Positions 24,001-34,689 of a DNA stretch of 64,000 nt are shown in pieces; positions within the stretch are counted from its first letter, which is position 1; each line of letters begins with the position of its first letter. Made by a program: the position numbers and the translations under genes. Source of the DNA: Monodelphis domestica (lineage: Eukaryota; Chordata; Mammalia; Didelphimorphia; Didelphidae); the NCBI RefSeq assembly GCF_027887165.1, contig NC_077228.1:178850499-178914498 (forward strand), in the 5' to 3' direction. A model generated the notes under the pieces. The model did no database searches. It was not told the DNA's origin and saw only the letters and a list, made by a program, of their open reading frames with translations.

Positions 24001-24897
24001 ACACAGAATAGTATACATGTCAGACCTTTGGGAAGGGAAAGATTTTAAAACCAAGCAAGACAAAGAGTCACAAAATGTAAAATAAATAATTTTGACTACA
24101 TCAAATTAAAAAGTTTTTGTACAAACAAAACCAATGTAACTAAAATCAGAAGAGTAGCAACAAATTGGGAAACAATCTTCATAAAAACCTCTGACAAAGG
24201 TTTAATTACTCAAATTTACAAAGAGCTAAATCAATTGTACAAAAAATCAAGCCATTCTCAAATTGATAAATGGGCAAGGGACATGAATAGGCAATTCTCA
24301 GCCAACGAAATCAAAACTATTAATAAGCATATGAAAAAGTGTTCTACATCTCTTATAATCAGAGAGATGGAAATCAAAACAACTCTGAGGTATCACCTCA
24401 CATCCAGCAGATTGGCTAACATAACAGCTATGGAAAGTAATGAATGCTGGAGGGGATGTGGCAAAGTAGGGACACTAATTCATTGCTGGTGGAGTTGTGA
24501 ATTAATCCAACCATTCTGGAGGGCAATTTGGAACTATGCCCAAAGGGCGCTAAAAGACTGTCTGCCCTTTGATCCAGCCATAGCACTGCTGGGCTTGTAC
24601 CCCAAAGAGATAATAAGGAAAAAGACATGTTCAAAAATATTCATAGCTGCGCTCTTTGTGGTGGCAAAAGATTAGAAAATGAGGGAATGCCCTTCAATTG
24701 GAGAATGGCTGAAGAAATTGTGGTATATGTTGGTGATGGAATACTATTGTGCTCAAAAGAATAATAAAGTAGAGGAATTCCATGGGGACTGGAACAACCT
24801 CCAGGAATTGATGCAGAGAGGAGCAGAACCAGGAGAACATTGTACACAGAGACTGATACACTGTGGAACAATTGAATGTAATGGACTTTTCCATTAG
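21085..24897 (+). pseudogene. L1 ORF2p (endonuclease and reverse transcriptase), broken
   Basis: Domains in order: AP-type endonuclease (21,085-21,780; 'LNVNGMNSPIKR', 'CCLQETH'), linker (21,984-22,360), reverse transcriptase (22,365-23,495; 'KSPGPDGF', 'NYRPISLMN', 'GVKQGCPLS', and the catalytic box as FADD at 23,178-23,190), then the Cys-containing C-terminal segment ending near 24,897. Frames change several times and stops occur at 21,403, 21,538, 22,176 and 23,136. The start ATG at 21,085 gives the conserved endonuclease N-terminus. No activity is possible from this copy. Confidence 0.93.
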
Positions 24898-25838
24898 TGG
24901 CAATGCAATGACCCTGAACAACGTGTAGGAATCTATGAGAAAAACCACTATCCACATCCAGAGGAAACACTATGGGAGTAAAAACATGGAAGAAAAATAA
25001 TTGCTTGAATACATGGATCAAAGGGATATGGTTGGGAATGTAGACTCTAAATGAACATCCTAATGCAAACAACCTGGAAATAGGTTCTGATTAAGGACAC
25101 AAGTAATACCCAATGAAATTGTGCATTGGCTGCAGGAAGGGTGGGTGGAGGGGAGGGAGGTAAATAATGTGATTATTGTAACCAAGGAATAATGTTCTAA
25201 ATTGACTAAACTAATACAAATGGGAAAAAATTAATAAAAATGACAAGGATGAATATATCAGTAATCAAAATCAAATTAAAGCAATTAAGAGGTTTTTTGT
25301 CCAATTATATGCTAATAAATTTAATAATTCGTGTACCAACATATAAACTGCTCAGATTAACAGAAAAGGAAATAGAATATCTCCTATGAACTTTATCATT
25401 CAATTTTATCCACTTTATTAGGCAGCTAAAAGGAATTTTTTTATAGAGGGCATATGTGTGAGTTGATTATATTGGAATGATCTCAAAAAATGAAGGAATG
25501 AAAAAAAGGAATACACTGGGAGAAGAAAGAGGTAGAATAGGGAAAATTTTTCACATAAAATAAGGGTGTAAGGAAAAACTTTTATAATGGAGGGGAAAAT
25601 GCAAAGGTATGGTGGGATGGTAGCAAGCAATACTTGAAACACTCTTATTGGGAATTGTTTCAGAGAGGGAAGAATACAAACAAACACACACACACACAGA
25701 TATATATATATAAATGTAACTTAATCAATAGGGAAATAGGAAGGTAAGGGATAATAGAAGAGGGGGAGGGTGATAGAAGGGAGAGTAGATTAAGGGAGGC
25801 AGTCCTTAGAAACAAAATAAACTTTTGAGGAAGGACAG

Positions 25839-25944
25839 TGTGTAATTAGAATCTTGTACCCCTGGACTTCATCTTCAGAATCCCTTTCCTTTTGTCCTCA
25901 TGTTGCATCCTTATGTGTTGTACATAAAAGTTTCTGGAACTCTG

Positions 25945-25990
<46 letters not shown>

Positions 25991-26115
25991 TTCATGCGTG
26001 ATCTGGGAAGCTTCTCCTTACTAAGGCTATCACTTTCCTCTACTTCAAGTTATTATTAATATATCTTATAAAAATATAATACTTGGAGTATTGGATATTA
26101 ATTTTTATTCTTATA
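25839..26115 (+). mobile_element. Short solo LTR (LTR-F family)
   Basis: Starts TGTGTAATTAGAATCTTG and ends in an AT-rich U5 ('TATCTTATAAAAATATAATAC...ATTAATTTTTATTCTT'). The same beginning and end occur in the paired LTRs at 30,477 and 31,371. It contains a 48-bp (CT)n tract and lies within old L1 DNA. The TSD is not resolved. Confidence 0.65.
25944..25992. repeat. (CT)n microsatellite
   Basis: Uninterrupted CT dinucleotides with two TTT breaks, inside the solo LTR. Confidence 0.95.
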
Positions 26116-26224
26116 AAAGGATAAAGAGAGCAGTGTGTGTTTGGGGAGAAACAGAAGAAAATGGGATAGAGGGAAATAAATAGTAATCATAACTGTAAAT
26201 ATGAATAGGATGAGCTTACCTATA

Positions 26225-26936
26225 TTTATTTATTTATTTTTTTAATTTTATTTAGTCAATTTAGAACATTATTCCTTGGTTACAAGAATCATATTCTTTT
26301 CCTCCCTCCCCTCCACCCACCCTTCTTGTAGCCCACTTGCAATTCCACTGAGTATTACATGTGTCCTTGATCAGAACGTATTTCCATGTTGTTGATGTTT
26401 GCATTAGAATGTTCATTTAGAGTCTATATCCCCAATCATATTCCCTTGACCCATGTAATCAAGCAGTTGTTTTTCTTCCGTGTTTCTACTCCCACAGTTT
26501 TTCCTCTGAATGTGGATAGCGTTCTTTCTTGTAGATCCCTCCAAGTTGTTCAGGATCACTGCATTGCCACTAATGGAGAAGTTCATTACATTCGATTGTA
26601 CCACAATGTATCAGTCTCTGTGTACATTGTTCTCCTGGTTCTGCTCCTCTCACTCTGCATCAATTCCTGGAGGTTGTTCCAGTTCCCATGGAATTCCTCC
26701 AGTTTATTATTCCTTTGAGCACAATAGTATTCCATCACCAACATATACCACAATTTGTTCAGCCATTCACCAATTGAAGGGCATCCCCTCATTTTCCAAT
26801 TTTTTTGCCACCACAAAGAGCACAGCTATGAATATTCTTGTACATGTCTTTTTCCTTATTATCTATTTGGGGTACAAACCTAGCAATGCTATGGCTGGAT
26901 CAAAGGGCAGACAGTCTTTTAGTGCCCTTTGGGCAT
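26225..26936 (-). mobile_element. 5'-truncated L1, antisense
   Basis: 712 bp of inverted L1 3' end from poly(T) to the ORF2 C-terminal region. TGAGCTTACCTATA flanks it exactly (26,211-26,224 and 26,937-26,950), a 14-bp TSD. Very similar to the 3' end of the 18.5-kb L1, so it is relatively young. Confidence 0.95.
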
Positions 26937-28189
26937 TGAGCTTACCTATAAAAGGAAAGCAGATAACAGAATGGATAAGAAAATAGATCCTAACAATATA
27001 TTGCTTACAAGAGACATATTTAAAGCAAAAAATATACACCCAGAGTTAAAATAAAGGACTGGAACGGAATCTAAAAAGCTTCAGCTGAACTAAAAGAAGA
27101 CACTTAAAGCAATCATGAATACAGACAAAGAAAAAGGAAAAATAGACATAATTAAGAAAAATAATCAGGGAAATTTATGTTTCGATGTACCACAGACAAT
27201 GATGTAATATCAAAATTTTCTATAGCAAGTTTCTCTGTTACAGGCCTCATTTTTCAAATATAAAGGGTCAGTTTATAAAAATAAGAGCCATTCCCCAATT
27301 GATAAATGGTCAAAGCATAGAAAGAGGCAATTTTCAGAGGAAGAAATCAAAGCTGCTCATCATAATTATATGAAAAAATGCTTTAAATCACCATTGGTTA
27401 GAGAAAGCAAATTAAAGTAACCATGAGGTACTACATGAGATACCTATCAGAAATAACAAATGCTGTGTGGATGAGGGAAAAATAGGTATACTAATGAACT
27501 ACTGATAGAGTAGTGATCTAATCCAAACATTCTGGAGAACAATTTGAAACTAGACCCTAAGGGCTATAAGACTGTGCATATCCTTTGACCACTACTATGT
27601 CTATATCTCAAAGAAATCAAAGAAAAAGGAAAAAAGATGTATATGTACAAAATATTTTAGCAGCTCTTTTTCTGGTAGTAAAGAATAGGAAATCAAGGGG
27701 ATGCTCATTAATTGGGGAATGGCCAAACAATTTAAGGCATATGATGGTGATGAAGTACTACTGTGCTGTGGGAAATGATGAGGGAAATGGTTTTAGAAAA
27801 ACATGACAAAACTTCTATGATGTGATGCAAAGTAAAGAGAGAAGACCCAGAAGGTCATTATGCACAATAGTAGCAGTGGTGTAATGATGATCAATTGTGA
27901 AAAACTTGACTACTCTGTTCAACACAATGATCCAAGACAATTCCAAGAGACTCACAAAATAGAGCTATCTACTTCCAGAGCAAGAACTGATGATCTCTGA
28001 GTGCAAACAGTATAATTTTCTCACTTTATTTTTGTGAATTTTTTTGAAATATGGTTAATATAGAAATGTTTTACATGATTTCATATGCATAACTGATTAT
28101 CATATTGCCTTCTCAATGGGCCTAAGAGGGAGTGGGAGGAAATGAGAAAATTGAGAACTCAAAATTTTAAAAGAAAAGCATGTAAAAAA

Positions 28190-29640
28190 AATAATACACT
28201 GATTTTGTAAAAAGTTAAGGCCATTGAGAGTCTGCCTAAATGAATTAATATAAAATAGGAAAAAAAATAAATAGTATTTTCTACTACCTCATTTTTATTT
28301 TATCTTATTTTTATAGAAAAAAATCATTTTAAAGGAGTGACTATGATAAATAGTAGCATTGGAAATATTTTTAAAATTCTAAATGACATGCTTTACATTC
28401 ATTAAAAGTGATCTGAAACTATAGGACTTGATTTCTTTAAGTTGAATCTATAGGAAGGCTCTAAGATGTCCTTAAATGTTCATATTTAACAAAGCCAATC
28501 ATTTAAATTTCAATGGAATTAATCCATTATCTGTTAAAAAAAATCAGCATAGGAATTATCTAAAAACTGTGTAACATCATACTCCATTAATTTGTTAAAT
28601 ACCCAAGTTCATAACTGGCAAGAAAAATAGATAGTTATAGTAAGTTTGTGTGCATCAAAAATACCAAGAGAGAACATCTCAGATATTCAGTTTCTTTTTT
28701 TCATAGGCATTACTAGTTCAAGAACCAACACTAAGGGAATGTTGACACTTTGAGGAATAAAATGTCCACTGTCAAATTTAAAATAAGTATTTAGATAAAA
28801 ACTAAGAGTTTGCATGAGGCAAAAACTAGATAAAGGTAAAAACAAATGCTAAAAATTTTGTCAATATGCAAAAAACAATCTTAGTATTCTTTGGGAAAAA
28901 GAACAAATTGAATTTACATAATTCTACACTTAGATTTTTTCTTTTTTGAAAATTGTCATTGCTTATTTTTTATTTATATTTTTGTTTCACAAATTAATGT
29001 GTAGAAGGCATCAATAACCTTGTATTATTTTTGTGGATGTTTCAATAAAAGTAATTCTGTCACCTCTTGCTAAGTCCTGAGTTTGTTTTTTATGTGCTTT
29101 TTGGGAAGATAAATCATGGTAAATCATATTTATTTTCTATGAGGACTATGAATATACTTTCAGAATCATTAACTTTTTTTATTTGTCCTATAATGGTTAA
29201 AATCTTCAAATGATTTGTATCATTTATGGCAAATACCCAGAGAAAACCCACTCCTGTCCTCATGTATTGGTTCCTCATTGCACTGTATTCCTTTTGATCC
29301 ACTGGTAGAAAATATTTAAGAAACATCTTTCCATTAATTATTATTTGTTTCCTATACTCCATTGTAGGCTCATGATTATTTACAGAGTGATTCCAAATTA
29401 AACTGTATTGTCAAGGCACTCTTGCCTAGGCCACTAGCTCCAACTACCAAAAGCTTATATTCAGTCATTTACAGCAGGTTTTTCTCTTTCATGCCAGAAA
29501 GACGCTGGGTCTAGGGGCCACCTGATTTAGCATCACTTTGGTGCTCACTCTGAAATGGTAGGGCCTGAGAATGCTGAAGGAGGGCCAAAGTGCAAGTACC
29601 ACCACCACCACTTTGTGCCAAAATGGCAAGTAGAAAGCCA
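28190..29640 (-). pseudogene. KRAS: KRAS processed retropseudogene
   Basis: Minus-strand copy of spliced KRAS mRNA. The ATG is at 29,468; the N-terminus reads [20 protein letters not shown], matching the Ras P-loop region apart from changes at codons 7, 12 and 14. The switch II and following part reads 'EYSAMRNQYMRTG' and 'DSESIFIVLIENKYDLP'. The C-terminal part is deleted and shifted; the final codons and TAA (28,914-28,916) are recognisable and fit the 4B splice form. About 700 bp of KRAS 3'UTR-like sequence follows ('TGACAGTGG', 'TTGAACTAGTAATGCC'), and about 150 bp of 5'UTR lies upstream. No introns, several stops, non-functional. The 3' end lacks a clear poly(A). Confidence 0.9.
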
Positions 29641-29654
29641 TTTTGCACTATCTA

Positions 29655-30476
<822 letters not shown>

Positions 30477-30752
30477 TGTGTAATTGGAAATCTTGTGCCT
30501 TTGAACTACATTTACCAGGACCCTATTGACTTCCTGTCATTTCATGCTGACATAGACAGGAGATAAATTGGGTGGTCTTTTGTAGCTAGATTTTTCCTAC
30601 CCGGGTCTTGACTTTGGTGGAGCAGACTGTTTGAGCAGGTAGAGTAGCTAGGGGCATGTGGTTTTATTTTGTTACTTCTAGTGATAATTAATAAATTTTA
30701 TAAAATATGATATTTGAAGTTATTATATATTAATTTTAATTTTATATTTATG
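30477..30752 (+). mobile_element. 5' LTR of short LTR element (LTR-F family)
   Basis: Starts TGTGTAATTGG. It shares 'CTTGTGCCTTTGAACTACAT', 'GACTTCCTGTCATT', 'GACAGGAGATAAATTGGGTGG' and 'GTTTGAGCAGGTAGA' with the second copy at 31,371. U5 is AT-rich, like the solo LTR at 25.8 kb. Confidence 0.8.
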
Positions 30753-31370
30753 GCAATCACTGAAGTAAGTGCATACTTGCATAAGTCACTTTAATTGGTC
30801 CTTAATTCAAGGACCTGTTATAGGTTTATTTTTGCTTACTTAGAATTTTTGCACATAAGACTTTGATATTTTATATTTCATCCATGTTTTTTATTTCTTT
30901 TGCCAATTGATTCATATACCTCATAACTCAGTCATGTATCCCTGAGTGATCCTTGCATTTTCCACCATTCTCCTCAGGGGGGAATGTGTTATTATCCTAT
31001 AATGCAAAGTTTAAATTCTTTTGAGAGTAATTTTAGGATAAGAAACTTGCTATCTCTCCAGATCCAGAAAGTTAACTGTTTGGAGAAGGCACCATGAAGA
31101 TGCCTGCACAGACCACATACTGCACTAGAAGATCCAGAGTGAACTTTGGGATGTGGTGATTTGAACTGTGGTGGGTTGAATGCATTTGTATTATATGTAT
31201 ACTCTTATGCCAAAAAAGACTGCCTCCTAACTGGCTGTTTGTCAATGAGCCTAGCAATCATTGGTTTTGTTCTCTTTTCCTTTTATCCCCAAATTATTGT
31301 AATTTAAAAGTTGGTTATATTTACAAGATCCATTGGTGAGACTAGTCTTCCAAGGGATCTCAGGGGTGAA
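30753..31370 (+). mobile_element. Internal region of short LTR element, non-coding
   Basis: Only about 620 bp separate the two LTRs. No gag, pol or env reading is visible. From about 30,880 it aligns with the ERV 3' region at 61,975-62,577: 'CATAACTCA...TCAGGGGGGAA' near 30,975, 'GAACTTTGGGATGTGGT', 'TTATGCCAAAAAAGACTGCC', 'GAGACTAGTCTTCC', then a polypurine-type 'TCAGGGGTGAA' before the second LTR. It is an internally deleted or non-autonomous ERV. Confidence 0.75.
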
Positions 31371-31592
31371 TGTATAATTGTGCCTTTGAACTATATTTCC
31401 CAGGAGCCCATTGACTTCCTGTCATTACATGCTGACATAGACAGGAAATAAATTGGGTGGTCTTCTGTGGCTAGCCCTCTTTGCTTCCTGTCAGTGATTT
31501 TGGTGAAGCGGGCTGTTTGAGCAGGTAGATTAGTCATGGGCATGTGGTTTTATTTTGTTATTTCTATTTATCATTAATAAATCTTATAAAAC
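31371..31592 (+). mobile_element. 3' LTR of short LTR element, 3'-shortened
   Basis: Starts TGTATAATTGTGCC and follows the first LTR at roughly 85-90% identity by eye, ending about 50 bp short of the U5 end. The divergence between the two LTRs implies an old insertion. Confidence 0.78.
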
Positions 31593-31658
31593 ATAAAGTG
31601 ACCTGCCTAGGTTCACATAGTCAGTAAATGTCTGAGGCTGGATTTGAACTCAGGAAGA
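31593..31658 (+). mobile_element. MIR/SINE 3' fragment
   Basis: 'AAGTGACCTGCCTAGGTTCA' and 'GGCTGGATTTGAACTCAGGA', the conserved second half shared by MIR and marsupial SINEs. Confidence 0.5.
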
Positions 31659-31659
31659 G

Positions 31660-33085
31660 AACTCCGTTTATTACAACATTTAGCTAAACTCTGGGAGAAT
31701 AAGGGCTAAATATGGTGGAATCTGAGTTATACCATTTCAGATTCATCTTTTCAACTTGTTCCTATATCAATTTCTGTCTCCATTGGCTCTCAGACTTTAG
31801 TGCTTGAGAATAAGCTGAATAATATGAAACCGATCTGACTGCTGGGGCAGGGGGGATGCAGAAGTGGCCATATTCTGCAATAGGGAGTAGAGATTTGCAG
31901 AACTGATGCATATTCATGATGAAATTCAGATTTAGCCATTGTCACTCATTCATGGGGTCCAAGGAATTGGTGATGATTACATCAAAAACATTCTGGTTCT
32001 ACTACATAAATATGAAGCCATTTTGAACATGCAGGGTCAGTTTTGGGTTGGAGTAGCCCACCGCTATATCTGGAAAATAGTTCTTAAAGATGTGTATCAC
32101 CTTCTTATCAGTGTTACATTGGACCAATGATTCTACTGATAGAACTTTCATTATTTCCTATAGGATATTTCTCGTCTCACACCACCAATGATTATCACCT
32201 TTCAGTTGAATAGGATGGCTATAAAGGGGCAGGTTGGCAATCCTTGATATAAGAATTTATTGCTCTCTGTGTATTACACAACTCTATCCAGCATTAGGAC
32301 ATTGTTATAGGTCTTACTATGAAAGACCAGAGTCTCCTGGTAGCAGGAACACTGGTAGTAGTAGAACATTTCATCCAGTTGCAGGGACACTGCCTTGCCT
32401 GGCCTGGCCATAGGGTTGTGATGGCAAACCTATGGTATGTTTGCCAAAAAGGGTACATAGAGCTCTTTCTATTGGCATGCCAAAGTTCTTTACTAGAAAG
32501 TCAGAAGGACTCTGGGTGGAACTGTTCCCCTCCCCCTCTCCATGTACCTGAGGACATTCCTCACTTCCCTGACCCCTCTGCCCAACAGCCAATGGGAGTG
32601 CTTCCTCCCTCCCTTGTCTGGGGTAAGGTGCTGGGGGGTGGGGGGGTGGGGTTCACATACTGCATGAGGGTGTGGCCCAGACAGCAGCCTATTTGGTGAA
32701 GGTGATTCCTGTGGTGAGATTGAAGAAAAGCTAGGTTTGAGGGGAGCATAGCTCACAGAATGGCACACAGCTAGAAGGCAGCCGAGCTGGAGGGAGGAGG
32801 AGCCCTTGGGTCACTCTCCTCCCCTTCTCCACACTTGCCTCTCATTACAGGCTTCTGCCCAGCAGCCCAGTGGGAGTTCTTCCTCCCTCCCCAGTCTGGG
32901 ATAAGAGGGGATGCAGTGGGCAAAGGAATGTGAGGTATAGCACTAGGTCTGGGGGTGAAGTGGGGAGGGGGGACAGCATTCCATCTCTAAAAGGTTTGCC
33001 ATCATTGCCATAGGGTGTAATTTTCCAGAACCAGCTTTCCTAGATGGAGAGAAAGTGGAGGTAGCAAGCATTGCCTTCAGCACTG
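31660..33085 (-). pseudogene. SRM: Spermidine synthase (SRM) processed retropseudogene
   Basis: Minus strand. Decayed reading follows spermidine synthase without introns: 'ESWF' then 'WPGQA'-like DNA (33,040 and 32,400), 'SLQLDEMFYYY', 'QETLVFHSKTYNNVLMLD' (32,300-32,340), 'KVIIIGG' (32,195), 'KNYFPDIAVGYSNPKLTLHV' (about 32,050-32,090), 'NVFDVIITNSLDPM' (about 31,960-32,000), then 'QWLNLNF', 'HQFCKSLLP' and 'MNLKWYNSD' near 31,740. About 27 codons (the 'ESLFKESYYQ' part) are deleted. The enzyme makes spermidine from putrescine and decarboxylated SAM; this copy is dead and is split by a hAT-like element. Confidence 0.88.
32415..33006. mobile_element. Non-autonomous hAT-like DNA transposon
   Basis: 592 bp with inverted ends GTTGTGATGGCAAACCT and AGGTTTGCCATCATT, flanked by an exact 8-bp duplication GCCATAGG (32,407-32,414 and 33,007-33,014), the hAT signature. 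GC-rich, no transposase frame. Two internal halves resemble each other (about 32,580-32,625 and 32,848-32,893: 'TGCCCAACAGCC...GGGAGTGCTTCCTCCCTCCC'). Removing it rejoins the SRM frame exactly, confirming the ends. Confidence 0.9.
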
Positions 33086-33117
33086 GCCTCTGCCTGTCTG
33101 TGCACAGGCTAACAAAT

Positions 33118-33398
33118 AGCAAACATTTATATAGTGCTTCAGGTTTTGTAAAGTTTTATAAAATGTATTGTCTCTCACTTCAGAAATCTACATTTATTAA
33201 TTACTTCATGTGATCCTTCCAACAGCCCTGTGAGATAGTGAGTTGCTAGTATTATTTCTATTTTATAAATGAGAAAACCTAGACCTAAAGATTAAGTGAC
33301 TTGCTTAGATTATCACAACTAAGTGGCTGAGACATTTGAACAGGTCTTGCTGACTAAATCTAGCACGTTATCCATTATACCACATAAACTGCAATTAC
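33118..33398 (+). mobile_element. MIR
   Basis: MIR core in order: 'TTTATATAGTGCTTCAGG', 'TGATCCTTCCAACAGCCCTG', 'AAATGAGAAAACC', 'TTAAGTGACTTGCTTAGA', 'ATTATACCACATAAACTGC'. Confidence 0.8.
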
Positions 33399-33414
33399 TT
33401 TAAAGTAATTACTG

Positions 33415-33605
33415 AGGGAAAGCTAGGTAGCTTGGTGGATAGAGAGCCAGGCCTGGAGATGGGTAGTCCTGGGTTTAAATTTGGCCTCAGACACTTTCTA
33501 CCTGTGTGACTCTGGGCAAGTCACTTAACCCCAAATTGCCTAGCCCTTACCACTCTTCTGCCTTGGAAATGATAGCATTTTTTTCTAAGGCAGAAGTTAA
33601 AGTTC
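33415..33605 (+). mobile_element. tRNA-derived SINE
   Basis: 'AGCTAGGTAGCTTGGTGGATAG' head and the usual internal 'GTCACTTAACC' box. The tail is worn and lacks clean poly(A). Confidence 0.85.
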
Positions 33606-33944
33606 TTTTAGAAAATAAAGTAAATGCTGATTTCTTGGCAATTCTGAAATATAGTCTCATTCTTTAGAATTCATAGACTAGTAGCCAAAATCTTTCAAGA
33701 ATTCTTTTTGTAATGTTTCTTTGCAAGACATAAAGTTAAAACAGTTCTGTGAGAAAAGAAGTTCTTTTCATCCTCTTTCTCCATATATCTCATCAGTCCT
33801 TTTTAAAAAATTATTCAATTTTATTTTATTTTCAATTTTCAATTCCCCCTCTTCCCCCTCTCACCCATTGAGAAGGCAAAAAAAAAAACCTCATTACACA
33901 TGTGTAAAGTCATGCAAGGCAAATTTCTGCATTAGCCATTCTAA

Positions 33945-34147
33945 GGAGAAAGGAAGGGAAGAAGGGAGGGAGGGGGAAAGAAGAAAGAGAGGGAGGGAAG
34001 AAAGGAAAGAAGGAAGGAAGGAAGGAAGGAAGGAAGGAAGGAAGGAAGGAAGGAAGGAAGGAAGGAAGGAAGGAAGGAAGGAAGGAAGGAAGGAAGGAAG
34101 GAAGGAAGGAAGGAAGGAAGGAAGGAAGGAAGGAAGGAAGGAAGGAG
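33945..34147. repeat. (GGAA)n microsatellite with purine-rich lead
   Basis: An imperfect G/A-rich lead (33,945-34,003) then about 35 uninterrupted GGAA units (to 34,147). Long open frames here (poly-EGRK or poly-SFLP) are by-products of the repeat. Long GGAA arrays can bind ETS factors; any role here is unknown. Confidence 0.97.
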
Positions 34148-34476
34148 GAAAAGATGTTTCTCCTGCCCTCTTGAGTCCATCAAATATCTTGAAGTGGATA
34201 ACATATTTCATCAACTTGGTCTCTTTTTAGCCACAAGTATTCACAATTTCTGTAGAGAAGAGAATCAAGCTGCTGTCCTTTCAAGATCTAATTGTCTCTT
34301 AAAGCTATAATAACAGTATCTATAGTCTGTTTAACCTGGTATTCTCTATTAGCTTTTCTTTTTGCTGCATTTGTACAAGGAAACATACAAATGAGTAATG
34401 TCAACCACATTTATCTTAGAAAACTGATTTTAAACAAGAGTGAAATAGAAAGCAAACAAATGTTTAAGAAATTAAG

Positions 34477-34672
34477 TGGGGGCAGCTGGGTGGCTCAGTG
34501 GATCGAGAGCCAGGTCGAGAGACAGGAGGTCCTGGGTTCAAATTTGACCTCAGACACTTCTTAGCTGTGTGATCCTGGGCAAGTCACTTGACCCCTATTG
34601 CCTAGCCCTTACCTCTCTTCTGCTTTGGAGCCAATATACAATATTGACTCCAAGACGGAAGGTAAAGGTTAA
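34477..34672 (+). mobile_element. tRNA-derived marsupial SINE
   Basis: GGGGGCAGCTGGGTGGCTCAG head to GGTAAAGGTT plus poly(A) with AAAG units. Keeps CpGs such as GGATCGAGAGC, so it is fairly young. Confidence 0.92.
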
Positions 34673-34689
34673 AAAAAGAAAGAAAGAAA

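Larger units (their letters stand above)
18523..25235 (+). mobile_element. Full-length marsupial L1, inactive
   Basis: 6.7 kb: 5'UTR beginning GAGGCAGAGTCAAGATGG, ORF1, a 0.7-kb inter-ORF region with G-rich tracts, ORF2, and a 3'UTR with a short A-rich end. Flanked by a 13-bp TSD, AAAAATGACAAGG (18,510-18,522 and 25,236-25,248). ORF1 and ORF2 each carry frameshifts and stops, so it cannot move by itself. It split the old L1 (number 1), whose sequence resumes after 25,236. Confidence 0.95.
12906..25410 (+). mobile_element. Old L1 (host L1 number 1), heavily interrupted
   Basis: Begins 'GAGTCAAAATGGCTGATTAA', the counterpart of the young L1 start 'GAGTCAAGATGGCGGCC'. ORF1-like DNA lies at 13.98-14.73 kb, the inter-ORF region at 14.8-15.2 kb, the ORF2 endonuclease at 15.23-15.56 and 16.29-16.77 kb, and the linker/RT region at 16.97-17.17, 18.00-18.46 and 25.25-25.41 kb. 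The pieces lie collinear with the young L1. Between them sit three SINEs, two antisense LTRs and the full-length L1. Its 3' third is missing. Confidence 0.8.
25440..28185 (+). mobile_element. Old L1 (number 2) with internal deletion and insertions
   Basis: 25.44-25.84 kb resembles the L1 inter-ORF region (compare 14.83 kb). 26.12-26.22 and 26.95-27.19 kb read as decayed ORF2 endonuclease. From about 27.24 kb the sequence jumps to the C-terminal ORF2 and 3'UTR ('CCATTCCCCAATTGATAAAT', ending near 28,185), so the RT-coding middle is deleted. Interrupted by a solo LTR and by an antisense L1. Confidence 0.75.

Noticed and set aside
26386..26986. Plus-strand frames over 100 codons near 26.4-27.0 kb
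   Set aside because: They are antisense to the C-terminal ORF2 of an inverted L1; similar frames recur at each inverted L1 tail.
29114..29362. An 82-codon Ras-like open frame that could be taken for a small GTPase
   Set aside because: It is the middle of the KRAS retropseudogene; the P-loop is separated by stops and the C-terminus is shifted.
33721..34230. Long overlapping frames with poly-EGRK or poly-SFLP repeats
   Set aside because: They are translations of the (GGAA)n microsatellite in different frames, with no other protein signature.
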